Below, piece by piece: positions 20,673-29,055 of a DNA stretch of 64,000 nucleotides. The translations under genes and the position numbers were made by a program. Positions within the stretch are counted from its first letter, which is position 1; each line of letters opens with the position of its first letter. The notes beneath the pieces are model-generated. The model searched no databases, was not told the origin of the DNA, and worked only from the letters and a program-made list of their open reading frames with translations. This stretch comes from Rhodoferax potami (GTDB lineage Bacteria; Pseudomonadota; Gammaproteobacteria; Burkholderiales; Burkholderiaceae_C): positions 744,001 through 808,000 of the forward strand of contig NZ_JAVBIK010000001.1 in NCBI RefSeq assembly GCF_032193805.1, written 5' to 3'.

Positions 20673-21731
20673 ATGCGCCCCCTGCCCCCTACTGCTTTAG
20701 CCCTGCGCGGCCTCAAGGTGCTGATCCTCAACACCGTTATTGCGCTGGGCATCACGCTGTTTGACAACCACTCGTTCGGCCTCAACCTGCTGTATTCGCA
20801 CTGCATCGGTATTTGCATCTGGTGCTACATCGAGGGTGCGAACTTCTTCTTGGTGGACAACTGGCAAAAGCATGTGTCCCGGCTGATCTTCATCGTGCCG
20901 GTGTCGGTGGTGCTGGGCTATGTGAGCGGCCATCTGCTAACCGATCTGATCCTAGGCACCACCTCGTTTCAATACTGGAAACAGACCCCCCGCATGGCTT
21001 GGGGCATGTTGTTTGTGAGCCTGGTGGCCGGCGGCACGATTTGCTGGGTGTTTGTGAGCCGGGAGCAACTCGCCGCCGAGCGGCAAAACCTCGAGATTGC
21101 CCGCCGTCAAGCCAGCGAGGCCCAGCTCAAGCTGCTCGAATCGCAGCTGGAGCCGCACATGCTGTTCAACACCCTGGCCAACCTCCGCGCCCTGATCAGC
21201 CTCGACCCGGCCCGGGCCCAAACCATGCTGGATCACATGATTGCCTACTTGCGGGCCACCCTCTCGGCCTCGCGCGCGCCGGCAGGCGGCACCCGCCACA
21301 CCCTGGCCGATGAGTTTGCCCGCCTGCACGACTACCTAGAGCTCATGGCCATCCGCATGGGGCCCCGCCTGCAGTTCACCCTGGACCTGCCCGATGCCCT
21401 GCGCGACCACCCGGTGCCGCCCCTGCTGCTGCAACCCTTGGTGGAAAACAGCATCCAGCATGGCCTGGAGCCCAAGGTGGAAGGCGGCCGCATCCGCATC
21501 GCCGCCAGCGCAGACCACGGGCGCTTAACTTTGCAGGTGCAAGACACCGGCTTGGGCGCAGACCCGACCCGCCTGCAAGGCCAAGCCACGCCCTCACCCG
21601 GCCACGGCTTTGGCTTGCAACAGGTGCGCGAGCGGCTGGCGACTACCTTCGGGAGCGAGGGCGCTATGCTTTTAGTAGCAGCACCCGGAGGCGGAATAAG
21701 CGCCAGTGTCACTTTCCCTCTCAAAACCTGA
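20673..21731 (+). CDS. LytS-type sensor histidine kinase
   Basis: A 352-residue membrane kinase. Four hydrophobic segments fill residues about 10-135, then a coiled coil, then the His_kinase domain with LEPHMLFNTLANLRALI (phospho-His near 161) and a C-terminal HATPase (PPLLLQPLVENSIQHG, GHGFGLQQVRERL). Signals through the LytTR regulator encoded 6 bp downstream. Its C-terminal codons (21663-21706) coincide with a short copy of the double-hairpin repeat, so the last ~20 residues appear partly repeat-encoded. Confidence 0.9.
   Translation: MRPLPPTALALRGLKVLILNTVIALGITLFDNHSFGLNLLYSHCIGICIWCYIEGANFFLVDNWQKHVSRLIFIVPVSVVLGYVSGHLLTDLILGTTSFQYWKQTPRMAWGMLFVSLVAGGTICWVFVSREQLAAERQNLEIARRQASEAQLKLLESQLEPHMLFNTLANLRALISLDPARAQTMLDHMIAYLRATLSASRAPAGGTRHTLADEFARLHDYLELMAIRMGPRLQFTLDLPDALRDHPVPPLLLQPLVENSIQHGLEPKVEGGRIRIAASADHGRLTLQVQDTGLGADPTRLQGQATPSPGHGFGLQQVRERLATTFGSEGAMLLVAAPGGGISASVTFPLKT
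21663..21706 (+). repeat. double-hairpin repeat copy D, in frame at the 3' end of the kinase gene
   Basis: Reads GCTATGCTTTTAGTAGCAGC, identical over most of its first hairpin to intergenic copies, then degenerates but keeps AATAAGCGCCAGTG. It is read in frame as the last beta strand region of the HATPase domain. Confidence 0.6.
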
Positions 21732-21737
21732 GCCCCC

Positions 21738-22601
21738 ATGACCGTTGCGACCGCACTGATAGCTGAAGACGAGCCCCTGCTGGCTATGGCCCTGCAGGCC
21801 GAGCTGGCCCGCGCCTGGCCCGCGCTGCAGGTGCTGCGCACCGTGGGCGATGGCGCATCCGCTGTGCAGGCTGCGCTGGAGCTGGCACCCCAGGTGCTGT
21901 TTTTTGACATCCGCATGCCCGGCCTGAGCGGGCTGGACGCCGCCCTCGAGCTGGCCGAACTCTGGCCCCCGGCCCATGCGCCGCACCAGCCCTTCCCCGC
22001 GCTGGTGTTTGTGACCGCCTACGACCAATACGCGGTGCAAGCCTTTGAAGCGCAGGCCATGGACTACCTGCTCAAGCCGGTACAGGCCGCGCGCTTGCAA
22101 AAAACCATGTCAAAACTGCAGCAGGCGCTCATAGAACCTGCGCGTACCGCTCCTGAAACAATAGCAAACCCAGTAACTGATGCCACCCTAGAAGCCACGC
22201 TACACCAACTGCGCGGCCTGCTGGAGCACAACGCCCGGGTCACCGGCAACGGCATGAGCACCCCGCCTGCCCTGCCTCGCCTGCAGGTGCTGCAGGCCAG
22301 CGTGGGGCAACAGATTCACATGGTCGCTGTGAGCGAGGTGCTGGTGTTCGAGGCGGCCGACAAGTACCTGCGGGTCCTGACTGCCGACCGCGAATACCTG
22401 CTGCGCACCCCCCTCAAAGATCTGCTCACCCAGCTCGACCCAGACGAGTTCTGGCAGATCCACCGCGGCACTGTGGTGCGGGCTAGCGCAATTGCAGTCG
22501 TGCACCGCGACGACGCGGGCAAGCTCTCGCTCACCTTGCGCGAGCGCCATGACAAACTGCCGGTCAGCCGTCTCTACGCCCACCGCTTCAAAGCCATGTA
22601 G
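21738..22601 (+). CDS. LytTR-family response regulator
   Basis: A 287-residue DNA-binding regulator: receiver domain (EDEP near 10, phospho-acceptor Asp57 in FFDIRMPG, Lys in LLKP) and a C-terminal LytTR domain (about residues 190-287, with KYLRVLTADREYLLRTPLKDL and FWQIHRGTVVR). Cognate partner of the preceding LytS-type kinase, 6 bp away. The linker between the domains (about residues 128-143) is encoded by DNA matching the double-hairpin repeat in reverse orientation. Target genes are not evident. Confidence 0.92.
   Translation: MTVATALIAEDEPLLAMALQAELARAWPALQVLRTVGDGASAVQAALELAPQVLFFDIRMPGLSGLDAALELAELWPPAHAPHQPFPALVFVTAYDQYAVQAFEAQAMDYLLKPVQAARLQKTMSKLQQALIEPARTAPETIANPVTDATLEATLHQLRGLLEHNARVTGNGMSTPPALPRLQVLQASVGQQIHMVAVSEVLVFEAADKYLRVLTADREYLLRTPLKDLLTQLDPDEFWQIHRGTVVRASAIAVVHRDDAGKLSLTLRERHDKLPVSRLYAHRFKAM
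22123..22165 (-). repeat. double-hairpin repeat copy E, inside the LytTR regulator linker
   Basis: On the minus strand it reads GCTATTGTTTCAGGAGCGGT, then ACGCGCAGGTTCTATGAGCGCC. It aligns with the copy at 45372 (GCTAC...TAGCTACTAGCGCAGG...GAGCGCC). It lies exactly in the inter-domain linker of the protein. Confidence 0.6.
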
Positions 22602-22699
22602 TGGGCGGCTTCTACTTGGGGTAAACGAGCCCTCTGTGGCATGGGTGTTGCTGGGTATAGCTCCCTACAATGCCCCATCGATTCCCTAGGACCCCTTCC

Positions 22700-23860
22700 A
22701 TGCAATTGAAACTCTCGCGTCGCAGCACACTGCGCCTGCTTTCCGCGTCCGCTGTAGCCTCATCCGGGCTGTTGGCTGGCTGCGACTCCACGCCCGCGGT
22801 CATCAAAATCGGCGTCGCCCAACCTTTGAGCGGCAACCTCGCGGCGCTCGGCCAGGACTTGCTCAATGGTGTGAACCTCGCGGCAGAAGAAATCAACAAG
22901 GAAGGCTACAAAGTCAAGGGCAAGACCGTGACCTTTGAGATCGTGGCTGTCGACGACAAGGCCAACGCCGAAACCGGCAAGGCCGTCGCTCAGCAACTCG
23001 TAGACGCTGGTGTGGTGGCAGTCATCGGCCACCTGAACTCGGGCGTGAGCATCGCCGCAGCGCCTATTTATGCGGGCCGCAACATCGCCCAGTTGGCGAT
23101 TTCCACCAACCCCAAATTCACCCAGCTCGGCCTGGACACCACCTTCCGCCTGGTGGCCAACGACACGCTGCAGGCCAAGGCCATTGGCAGCTACTCGGCG
23201 TCGCAAATCTCCGGCACCCGCTACGCCCTGCAAGACGACAGCACCACCTACGGCAAAGAGCTGGCGGAGGGAGCTGAGGTCCAGCTCAAACTCGCCAAAA
23301 AAGAAATCGTGCTCAAACAAAGCTTTGACGACAAGACGGTCGATTTCGACGCCTTCGCCGCCAAGCTCAAGGCAGAGAACGTGCAGGTGCTGGTCACCAC
23401 CGTGAGCGACTTCCAGGTCGTCGCCCTGATCGAAGCCCTCAAAAAACTCGACTACACCGGCATCACCATCCTCGGTGCAGACACCGCCAAAACGCCCGAC
23501 ATGCTCAAGGGCGGCGGCGGCATGAAGGGCTTGTTTGTGACCTCGCCCATCCTGGAAGCCCGCGAATTCACCGCAGGGGCCGCCTTCCTCGACAAGTACC
23601 GCGCCAAGTTCAAAAAAGACCCCGCCTACGCCGGTCACTACACCTACGACGCGATGCACGTGCTGGCCGCAGCCATCCGCCGTGCCGAGTCCAGCAAGGC
23701 TGCAGACATTACTGCCATGCTCAAAAAGCTCGATGGCTATGCCCCGGTAACCGGTTCCATGAAATGGGATGACAAAGGCGAGCAGCGCTACGGCGTGATT
23801 GGGGTTTACAGTGGCAAAGGCGGGCTCTGGGAATCCCAGATGCGCTCTGACAGCTGGTAA
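22700..23860 (+). CDS. branched-chain amino-acid-type ABC transporter substrate-binding lipoprotein
   Basis: A 386-residue LivJ/LivK-fold periplasmic binding protein. The signal peptide ends at the lipobox LLAGC, so the mature protein is probably lipid-anchored. Conserved features include IGVAQPLSGNLAALGQD, VIGHLNSGVSIAAAPIYA and YDAMHVLAAAI. ATG 22700 follows AGGACC at good spacing; an upstream ATG at 22670 would disrupt the signal peptide. No permease or ATPase genes accompany it, so it must use a transporter encoded elsewhere, or serve as a sensor. The next gene, 32 bp on, encodes a degenerate P-loop protein. Confidence 0.9.
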   Translation: MQLKLSRRSTLRLLSASAVASSGLLAGCDSTPAVIKIGVAQPLSGNLAALGQDLLNGVNLAAEEINKEGYKVKGKTVTFEIVAVDDKANAETGKAVAQQLVDAGVVAVIGHLNSGVSIAAAPIYAGRNIAQLAISTNPKFTQLGLDTTFRLVANDTLQAKAIGSYSASQISGTRYALQDDSTTYGKELAEGAEVQLKLAKKEIVLKQSFDDKTVDFDAFAAKLKAENVQVLVTTVSDFQVVALIEALKKLDYTGITILGADTAKTPDMLKGGGGMKGLFVTSPILEAREFTAGAAFLDKYRAKFKKDPAYAGHYTYDAMHVLAAAIRRAESSKAADITAMLKKLDGYAPVTGSMKWDDKGEQRYGVIGVYSGKGGLWESQMRSDSW

Positions 23861-23892
23861 ACCCCACCGCAAAGAACACTGAGGAGAACACC

Positions 23893-24483
23893 ATGACTTT
23901 GCGCTACACCACCGTACCCAACACCTTGCCCGAGAGCAAGATGCGCATGTACCCCACCAAGGTCATCAACATCATTGGGGGGCCGGGTAGCGACAAGTCG
24001 CTGTTCTCCGCAGCCATCATTCTGTTTCTCAACCTCCACCACAAAACGGTGGAGACCATTCCCGACTACGCCAAGTCACTGGTCTGGCAACAAAACTTTG
24101 AGGTGCTGAAAAACCAGTACTTCATTGCCCAGCGCCAGTTCGAGATGCTCAACCTGCTCGACGGGCAGGTGCAGTTCCTGATCACCGAGTGCTCGCTCCC
24201 CCAAGTGCTGTACTACAACGAGCACTACCCCGAAAACATTTGCGACGTGGGCAAGACCCGCGCCCAAATTTTGGAGTGGTACCACCAGCACAACAACATC
24301 AACATCCTGGTGGAGCGCGGCGACAAGAAATACGTGCACACCGGCCGCTTCCAAGATGAAGACCAGGCCCGCGAGGTGGACCGCGGCCTGCGCACCACGC
24401 TGCTGACCGAAGGCATTCACTTCACCGCACTGCCGGCCGATGTGGACGCCATCAACACCTTTGCCCGCACCCTGATCGACTAA
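23893..24483 (+). CDS. AAA_28/NadR-like P-loop protein with altered Walker A
   Basis: A 196-residue protein resembling the small phage and bacterial AAA_28 (NadR kinase-like) ATPases: INIIGGPGSDKS, a YAKSLVW segment (59-65), and a C-terminal RFQDEDQAREVDRGLR helix. Two key sites differ from the usual family pattern. The Walker A reads GGPGSDKS (29-36), with Asp34 where Gly is expected, and the usual Asp-Ser-Pro of the second motif reads TECS (98-101). It may bind rather than hydrolyse nucleotide. A good GAGGAG ribosome site precedes ATG 23893. It sits between two branched-chain binding-protein genes. Family assignment is from memory. Confidence 0.75.
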   Translation: MTLRYTTVPNTLPESKMRMYPTKVINIIGGPGSDKSLFSAAIILFLNLHHKTVETIPDYAKSLVWQQNFEVLKNQYFIAQRQFEMLNLLDGQVQFLITECSLPQVLYYNEHYPENICDVGKTRAQILEWYHQHNNINILVERGDKKYVHTGRFQDEDQAREVDRGLRTTLLTEGIHFTALPADVDAINTFARTLID

Positions 24484-24752
24484 TCAGGTCCGGAGGCCAA
24501 AACCGCTTCCGCCCCGGGGCTTTCCTTGACACGCAACTCGCACCAAAACTGTGCATTCGTTCATCCGGGGCACCAAAGCCAACCTCGCTTCAGAGGGAGA
24601 AGCCCTGTTTTTGGAGCAAATCAATTCATGCTCCATTAGAGATTTAAATACTAGTACCATATCAGTACAAGCCTGATGCTCACCTTTCAAGACTTGCGCT
24701 AATGTTCGCCCCGGTGAGAAATTTATTCACACTTTTTTAATTTGGAGTTTTT
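24484..24752 (+). promoter_or_regulatory. leader region of the LivJ-like gene
   Basis: This 269-bp gap is richer in A+T toward its right end (24640-24752) and ends with TTTGGAG at good spacing before ATG 24753. The strongly biased codon use of the downstream gene suggests a strong promoter here, but I cannot assign -35 and -10 boxes with confidence. No gene is convincing in the gap. Confidence 0.4.
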
Positions 24753-25889
24753 ATGAAGTTGAAAATTGTTGCAGCCGCAGCCATCGCCTTGACCACTGGA
24801 ATGGCTTTCGCACAAAACGCGGTTGTCACTATCGCTCACGTTGGCCCTACAAGCGGCGCGATCGCCCACTTGGGTAAGGACAACGAAAACGGCGCCAAAT
24901 TGGCCGTTGAAGAACTCAACGCAGCTGGCGTGACCATCGGCGGTAAAAAAGTTACTCTGCGTTTGATGACTGAAGACGACGCAGCTGATCCTAAGCAAGG
25001 TACTGCAGTTGCCCAGAAGCTGGCTGATGCCAAGGTTTCCGGCGTGATCGGTCACTTGAACTCCGGCACCACCATCCCTGCTTCCAGCATCTACTCTGAC
25101 GCTGGCATCCCCCAAGTTTCTCCTTCCGCTACCAACCCCAAGTACACACGCCAAGGCTTCAAGACAGCTTTCCGTTTGGTGGCTGACGACGCACAACTGG
25201 GCGGCACACTGGGCCGTTACGCTGTGAAAGAACTGAAGGGCAAGTCCATCGCCGTGATCGACGACCGTACTGCTTACGGCCAAGGCGTTGCACAAGAGTT
25301 CAGCAAGGCTGTTGAAGCTGCTGGCGGCACCGTGGTTGCTAAAGAATTCACGACCGACAAGGCCACTGACTTCTCCGCTATCCTGACCACCATCAAGGGC
25401 AAGAAAGCTGACGTCGTGTTCTTCGGCGGTATGGACGCTGTTGCAGGCCCCATGCTGCGTCAAATGAAGTCCTTGGGCATCAACGCCAAGTTCATGGGCG
25501 GCGACGGCATCTGCTCCACCGAATTGGTGAAGTTGGGTGGCGACGCGATTGCTGACAACCAAGTCTACTGCGCGGAAGCCGGTGGCGTGGAAGGCCAGCA
25601 AAAGGTCGGCATGGACGCATTCAAGACCAAGTTCAAGGCCAAGTTCGGTACAGACGTGCAGGTGTACGCACCCTACGTGTACGACGGCGTGAACCTGATG
25701 GTTGCCGCCATGGTCAAGGCCGGTTCTTCCGACCCAGCCAAGTACCTGCCCGTGTTGGCAGCTACCAAGGACTACAAGGGCGTGACAGGCAACATCTCCT
25801 TTGACAACAAGGGCGACATCCTGAACGGCGCTTTGACACTGAAGACCGTCAAGGGCGGCAAGCTGTCTGAAATCGCTGTGATCCGCTAA
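24753..25889 (+). CDS. branched-chain amino-acid ABC transporter substrate-binding protein
   Basis: A 378-residue LivJ-type periplasmic binding protein with a cleavable signal peptide ending near AFAQ (residue 22). Conserved segments include IAHVGPTSGAIAHLGKDNENGA, VIGHLNSGTTIPASSIY and VYAPYVYDGVNLMVAA. Codon usage is noticeably more restricted than in the neighbours, typical of a highly expressed gene. It is clearly related to the lipoprotein 2 kb upstream but lacks a lipobox. A strong terminator follows, so it is probably monocistronic. Transporter partners are outside the window. Confidence 0.93.
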   Translation: MKLKIVAAAAIALTTGMAFAQNAVVTIAHVGPTSGAIAHLGKDNENGAKLAVEELNAAGVTIGGKKVTLRLMTEDDAADPKQGTAVAQKLADAKVSGVIGHLNSGTTIPASSIYSDAGIPQVSPSATNPKYTRQGFKTAFRLVADDAQLGGTLGRYAVKELKGKSIAVIDDRTAYGQGVAQEFSKAVEAAGGTVVAKEFTTDKATDFSAILTTIKGKKADVVFFGGMDAVAGPMLRQMKSLGINAKFMGGDGICSTELVKLGGDAIADNQVYCAEAGGVEGQQKVGMDAFKTKFKAKFGTDVQVYAPYVYDGVNLMVAAMVKAGSSDPAKYLPVLAATKDYKGVTGNISFDNKGDILNGALTLKTVKGGKLSEIAVIR

Positions 25890-25903
25890 TCACGGACCTG
25901 TCC

Positions 25904-25925
25904 CATGGCAACGCAAGTTGCCATG
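25904..25925. other. small palindromic hairpin after the LivJ-like gene
   Basis: CATGGCAAC and GTTGCCATG pair perfectly around a GCAA tetraloop, 15 bp after the stop and just before the main terminator. It may stabilise the mRNA 3' end. Confidence 0.5.
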
Positions 25926-25931
25926 CACAGC

Positions 25932-25963
25932 AAAAAGCGCACTGCTTGCAGTGCGCTTTTTTT
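25932..25963 (+). terminator. rho-independent terminator of the LivJ-like gene
   Basis: AAAAGCGCACTG pairs with CAGTGCGCTTTT around a short loop and is followed by a T-run. About 45 bp after the stop. The matching A-run on the other side means it could also act on leftward transcription from the membrane-protein gene that ends at 26008. Confidence 0.92.
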
Positions 25964-26007
25964 ATGTGTGCCCGCTAATCTGCCCCGCCAGCAAGGCAGA
26001 CGTTCAC

Positions 26008-27141
26008 TCAAGGCCGGGGTTGCAAACCACGTGGCACAAAGGCACTCAGCCGGGCCGCAATCGCAGCCTCGTGGCGCTGCCACCAAACGCCCAAGGCCAC
26101 CAGGCCCAAGCCCAGCACCGTGAGTGCAAACGGAAACATAAAACTATCCTGAAACACCTTGTGCGACAGGTGCCCCAGATACAGCAGCACCCCAAAGGCA
26201 CCGTACACCGTGAACACGCGCCGCCCGATGGCCGCCCCCAGCAGCACCAAGGCCACATTCAGCGCGCAGTAGCCCAGCTTGGCCAGCTCGGAGCCCGAGT
26301 CGTTGAGGCTCAGGCCGCACCAGAACATAGTGGTGCCAAAGATATAGAGCCAAAACGCAAAATCCTGCCGCCACTCGACCGACTGCGAGAGCCGGGTCCG
26401 CACATCCACCCACAGGGCTACTGCCACTGTGCCAATGCCAAACACCAGCGACATGTCGCGCATGAACTCCCACTCCCAGCGATGGTCCAGAAGCAGCATG
26501 TTGGCCACATCCATGCTCAGGTACCACAGCGTGAGTGCCAACGGCATCACCATAAAGGGCAAGCGGTAGCGCCACAGCATCACCACACCGGCTGCCAGGG
26601 TAGCCAACTCCAGGGTCAGCCAGCGCCAGTCAATCCGCGTGTGGTAGCTAGCCAGCGAGTCCGAGCCCCCAGGCGGCCACCAGCCCATCAGGTGCTGCCC
26701 GCTCCACACAATCAAGGGCACCAAAAACACTGCCAGCGTGGCCAGCAGGCCTGCCGGCACCATCAGGCCCCGGCCTTTGAAATGGTCTGCCACCTTGAGC
26801 GCCGCCCACAAGTAGGCCACGCCCAGTAGCAGCAAGGCCATGGGGCCCATTTGCTGGAAACCCAAGGTCATGAACAGCGACATCGCCCCGATGGCCAGCA
26901 AACCGCCAAAGTAATACAGCACATTCACAAAGCTGAACCCCGGCCCCGCAGCCACCGGCTGCAGCCCATTGCCCGGCTCGCGCTGCGCAGCGCTGTGCGG
27001 CTGCACGCGATAGTGCCAGCGCTGCCACAAGGCCTGCGCCTGCGACTCGGTGATCACGCCATCGCGGGCAGCGTCGGTCAAGTCTTGCAAGCGCAGCGCA
27101 ACCGACAAATCTGCCGCGCCTGTGTCGTCTTTGATGTGCAT
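26008..27141 (-). CDS. polytopic membrane protein of unknown function
   Basis: A 377-residue protein. The soluble N-terminus (about 1-65) carries a DGVITESQAQALWQRW segment like those before the membrane part of DUF2157-type proteins, then ten or eleven hydrophobic segments fill the rest. No catalytic motif was seen. ATG 27141 lies 62 bp from the divergent glutaminase start, so the two share an intergenic promoter region. Assignment to DUF2157 is tentative; the membrane topology is clear. Confidence 0.75.
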   Translation of the reverse strand: MHIKDDTGAADLSVALRLQDLTDAARDGVITESQAQALWQRWHYRVQPHSAAQREPGNGLQPVAAGPGFSFVNVLYYFGGLLAIGAMSLFMTLGFQQMGPMALLLLGVAYLWAALKVADHFKGRGLMVPAGLLATLAVFLVPLIVWSGQHLMGWWPPGGSDSLASYHTRIDWRWLTLELATLAAGVVMLWRYRLPFMVMPLALTLWYLSMDVANMLLLDHRWEWEFMRDMSLVFGIGTVAVALWVDVRTRLSQSVEWRQDFAFWLYIFGTTMFWCGLSLNDSGSELAKLGYCALNVALVLLGAAIGRRVFTVYGAFGVLLYLGHLSHKVFQDSFMFPFALTVLGLGLVALGVWWQRHEAAIAARLSAFVPRGLQPRP

Positions 27142-27202
27142 TGCGCATCCCCCCTATGGTTGGCCTGCATATGTACCACAAGGCCACTCCTAGAATGAAA
27201 CC

Positions 27203-28132
27203 ATGCACACCCTCACCACCGCCCTGGCCCAAATCAACACCGAAGCCCGCGCCCTGTTCGGGCAAGGCAAGGTGGCCGACTACATTCCCGCGTTGGCCCA
27301 AGTGCCGCCACGGCAGTTTGGTATGGCGGTGGCGCTGGTAGACGGCAGCACATTTCATGTGGGCGACGCGCACACCCCGTTCTCGCTACAGAGCATTACC
27401 AAGCTGTTTACCTTTGTACTGGCGCTCAAGGCCATCGGCGAAGACCTGTGGAAGCGCGTGGGCCGCGAGCCTTCGGGCGCGGCGTTTAACTCGATGGTGC
27501 AGCTGGAAACCGAACACGGCATTCCGCGTAACCCGTTTATCAATGCCGGCGCTTTGGTGATTACCGACATCCTCACCACCCGCTACGCCCACCTCGACTA
27601 CGCACTCTTGGGTGCCCTGCGCCGCCTGACCGACGACCCCGACCTGAGCTGGAACGCGGCCGTCGCCAAAAGCGAGCGCGACACCGCCCACCGCAACATG
27701 GCCATGGCCTATTTCATGAAAAGCCATGGCAACTTTGCCAACGCGCCCGAACTGGTGCTCGACAACTACTGCCGCCAGTGCGCCACCGAGATGAACTGCG
27801 CCCAGCTCGCCCAAGCCACCATGTTTTTGGCCAATGCGGGTCGCGACCTCGGCCGCGATGGCTGCCCGGACGAGCAGTTTTTAAGCCCCGACGAGGCCCG
27901 CCGCGTCAACGCGCTGCTGCTCACCTGCGGCGCCTATGACGCCGCTGGCGACTTCGCCTACCGCATCGGCCTGCCGGTCAAAACCGGCGTGGGCGGCGGC
28001 ATTGTGGCGATTGCCCCCGGCGTGGGCACGGTGGCGGTGTGGGCGCCCGAGCTGGACGCCAAAGGCAACTCGGTGCTGGGCGCCTTTGCCCTGGAACGCC
28101 TTGTGAAGCTCACCGGTTGGAACCACACCTGA
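27203..28132 (+). CDS. glsA: glutaminase
   Basis: Hydrolyses L-glutamine to glutamate and ammonia. The 309-residue cytosolic protein has the serine-dependent beta-lactamase-like fold with the SITK motif (Ser near 64, Lys near 67), NPFINAGA, the AYFMKSHGN region, the CATEMNCAQLA segment and the C-terminal KTGVGGGI motif. Length is standard. The next gene starts one base after the stop, so the two are probably co-translated, though a functional link is not obvious. Confidence 0.95.
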   Translation: MHTLTTALAQINTEARALFGQGKVADYIPALAQVPPRQFGMAVALVDGSTFHVGDAHTPFSLQSITKLFTFVLALKAIGEDLWKRVGREPSGAAFNSMVQLETEHGIPRNPFINAGALVITDILTTRYAHLDYALLGALRRLTDDPDLSWNAAVAKSERDTAHRNMAMAYFMKSHGNFANAPELVLDNYCRQCATEMNCAQLAQATMFLANAGRDLGRDGCPDEQFLSPDEARRVNALLLTCGAYDAAGDFAYRIGLPVKTGVGGGIVAIAPGVGTVAVWAPELDAKGNSVLGAFALERLVKLTGWNHT

Positions 28133-28133
28133 C

Positions 28134-29033
28134 ATGCGGCACCACCGCGGATTTGCAGCGCTGTTGCTCACTGGGGTGTTGGGTGTGAGCTGCGCAGCCC
28201 ATAGTGGCGCGGTCGATGCGGATGGTGTGCAAGCCCTGCTGCCCGCTCAGCCCGGCGGCAGCGCACTGGCGCTGGGCAGCGGCAACCCCAACACCGACAA
28301 GCGCTTTGGCTTCGACTACAAAGCCGCCGCCACTGCCGCGCAAGAGGGTGAGCTGCGCTACTGGAGCCTGCCTGCCACCCCGCTCACCTACAGCAGCGGC
28401 GGTAATGGCTACACCGCGCGCCTGCACCTGTTTGCCAGCGGCGGCCAGCAGCAGTTCACCTGGAAGACCCAGCGCGGCTACCTCAGCAGCCCGCACGATG
28501 TGCGCAACCAAGAGTTCACGGTCTATGTGCGGGTGCACGAGCCACTCACGCCGCTGAACGCACAAGTCACCCTCAAGATCCGCGGCGGGCGCCACAGCGA
28601 GAAAGATGGCGACGCCGCCTCCAGCACCATGATGACCTTTGGCCCCGGCGGGCCCAGCGGCATTACCCGTTTTGCCAAAGAGCTAACCCACCCGCTGTAC
28701 GACTATGTGGTGCTGCGCCCCTTGCTAAACGTGGCCCTGCAGCCCGGGCATTGGTACGGCCTTAAGCTCATCAGCTACAGCCGCCCTGGCGTGCCCGGCG
28801 AGGTGCTGAACCAGCTTTATATAGACACCGCACCCTTTGACGCCGCAGGCCGCCCTGCGAACGGCTGGCAGCTGCTGAGCGAATACACCGATGTGCAAGG
28901 CAAACGCACCGGCCGCCATTACGACACGCTGGCCGACTGGGGCGGCTGGCAAACCACCCTGCGCATGGATGGCTACCGCAGCATCGACTTTGCGCTGCCC
29001 TCGGTGCGTGAGATAGTGCCGCCCGCCCCCTGA
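28134..29033 (+). CDS. exported protein of unknown function
   Basis: A 299-residue protein with an N-terminal signal peptide (hydrophobic core about 8-19). Cys20 follows GVS, which is a poor lipobox, so secretion without lipid is as likely as a lipoprotein. The rest is rich in beta-strand-like segments with several Trp and Tyr residues, suggesting a beta-sandwich such as a carbohydrate-binding or lyase-like fold. No family recognised. It starts one base after glsA and convergently faces the diguanylate cyclase. Confidence 0.75.
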   Translation: MRHHRGFAALLLTGVLGVSCAAHSGAVDADGVQALLPAQPGGSALALGSGNPNTDKRFGFDYKAAATAAQEGELRYWSLPATPLTYSSGGNGYTARLHLFASGGQQQFTWKTQRGYLSSPHDVRNQEFTVYVRVHEPLTPLNAQVTLKIRGGRHSEKDGDAASSTMMTFGPGGPSGITRFAKELTHPLYDYVVLRPLLNVALQPGHWYGLKLISYSRPGVPGEVLNQLYIDTAPFDAAGRPANGWQLLSEYTDVQGKRTGRHYDTLADWGGWQTTLRMDGYRSIDFALPSVREIVPPAP

Positions 29034-29041
29034 GCGGCCGG

Positions 29042-29055
29042 CAGCCGGGCCCGGC
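29042..29055. other. perfect 14-bp GC palindrome between convergent genes
   Basis: AGCCGGGCCCGGCT is fully self-complementary and fills most of the 22-bp gap between the exported-protein stop and the diguanylate cyclase stop. It has no T-tract and no loop, so it is a weak candidate for a bidirectional terminator. Confidence 0.35.

Noticed and set aside
24484..24690. 68-residue minus-strand open frame in the gap before the LivJ-like gene
   Set aside because: No ribosome site, no recognisable sequence, and it lies in a probable promoter region.
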